Part shown: positions 6,362-6,416 of the stretch, piece by piece
Numbering within the stretch: the stretch's first letter is position 1
Layout: each line of letters opens with the position of its first letter
DNA from: Dehalococcoidia bacterium
Lineage (GTDB): Bacteria; Chloroflexota; Dehalococcoidia; SAR202; UBA11138
Length of the DNA: 6,416 bases
Reading direction: 5' to 3'
Assembly: GCA_012270625.1 (NCBI GenBank)
Contig: JAAXHZ010000263.1
Coordinates: 1-6,416, forward strand
Notes under the pieces: generated by a model
Databases searched by the model: none
What the model was told of the DNA's origin: nothing
The model's input: the letters and a program-made list of their open reading frames with translations, nothing else
Program-made: the position numbers and the translations under genes

Positions 6362-6416
6362 TCAGTCGGCAGGCTTGTGCTTGGCGACGAGGCTCACAAC
6401 CCGATCGTCGATCTCG
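6362..6416 (-). CDS. C-terminal end of an unidentified protein (start outside window)
   Basis: Reading inward from the right edge on the minus strand, 17 codons are open and end at TGA (6364-6362): EIDDRVVSLVAKHKPAD. The composition (amphipathic EIDDRVVSLVAKHK, then a short polar end) looks like a real protein C-terminus, and the following sequence towards pncA has no continuing frame. The fragment is too short to assign a family. It lies upstream of pncA on the same strand, separated by about 237 bases holding a promoter candidate, so it is probably a separate transcription unit. Confidence 0.45.
   Translation of the reverse strand, partial: EIDDRVVSLVAKHKPAD

Overview
The window is a stretch of ordinary bacterial chromosome: GC-rich, densely coding, with no mobile element, CRISPR array, rRNA or tRNA that I can see. 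Two gene blocks converge. The plus-strand block (1-4435) holds the 3' end of recA, recX, a CNNM/CorC-type membrane protein with CBS domains, a histidine-phosphatase-superfamily enzyme and tilS (tRNA-Ile lysidine synthetase). The minus-strand block (6124-4540) is a two-gene NAD-salvage unit, nicotinamidase (pncA) followed by a compact nicotinate phosphoribosyltransferase (pncB). At the right edge are the last 17 codons of another minus-strand gene that I cannot identify.

Layout: recA ends at 279 and recX follows after a short gap. A 185-base gap (826-1010) without a convincing gene separates recX from the CNNM gene. The CNNM and phosphatase genes overlap by 35-47 bases, and tilS starts 16 bases after the phosphatase, so these three look co-transcribed. 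Between the convergent tilS and pncB stops (4436-4539) lie two imperfect hairpins built on the CTTCG...CTCA core of a dispersed bacterial repeat. The pncA-pncB genes are 25 bases apart. The 237 bases upstream of pncA (6125-6361) contain a plausible sigma70-type promoter overlain by three consecutive palindromes, a GC-rich hairpin and a perfect 13-bp tandem duplication, with no further gene visible.

How the genes work together: RecA and RecX are the recombinase and its modulator. PncA and PncB form a two-step route, nicotinamide to nicotinate to nicotinate mononucleotide, feeding NAD synthesis. The CNNM, phosphatase and TilS genes have no obvious shared pathway; their tight packing suggests housekeeping co-expression.

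Organism: a free-living GC-rich bacterium. The Thermoplasma-like short form of pncB, the gene order, and the CTTCG...CTCA intergenic repeat, which I recall from environmental Chloroflexota assemblies among others, make a Chloroflexota-like (Dehalococcoidia/SAR202) origin possible, but this is a weak guess. I did not find a novel biological system here; the points most worth a second look are the palindrome-rich pncA promoter and the paired intergenic repeats.
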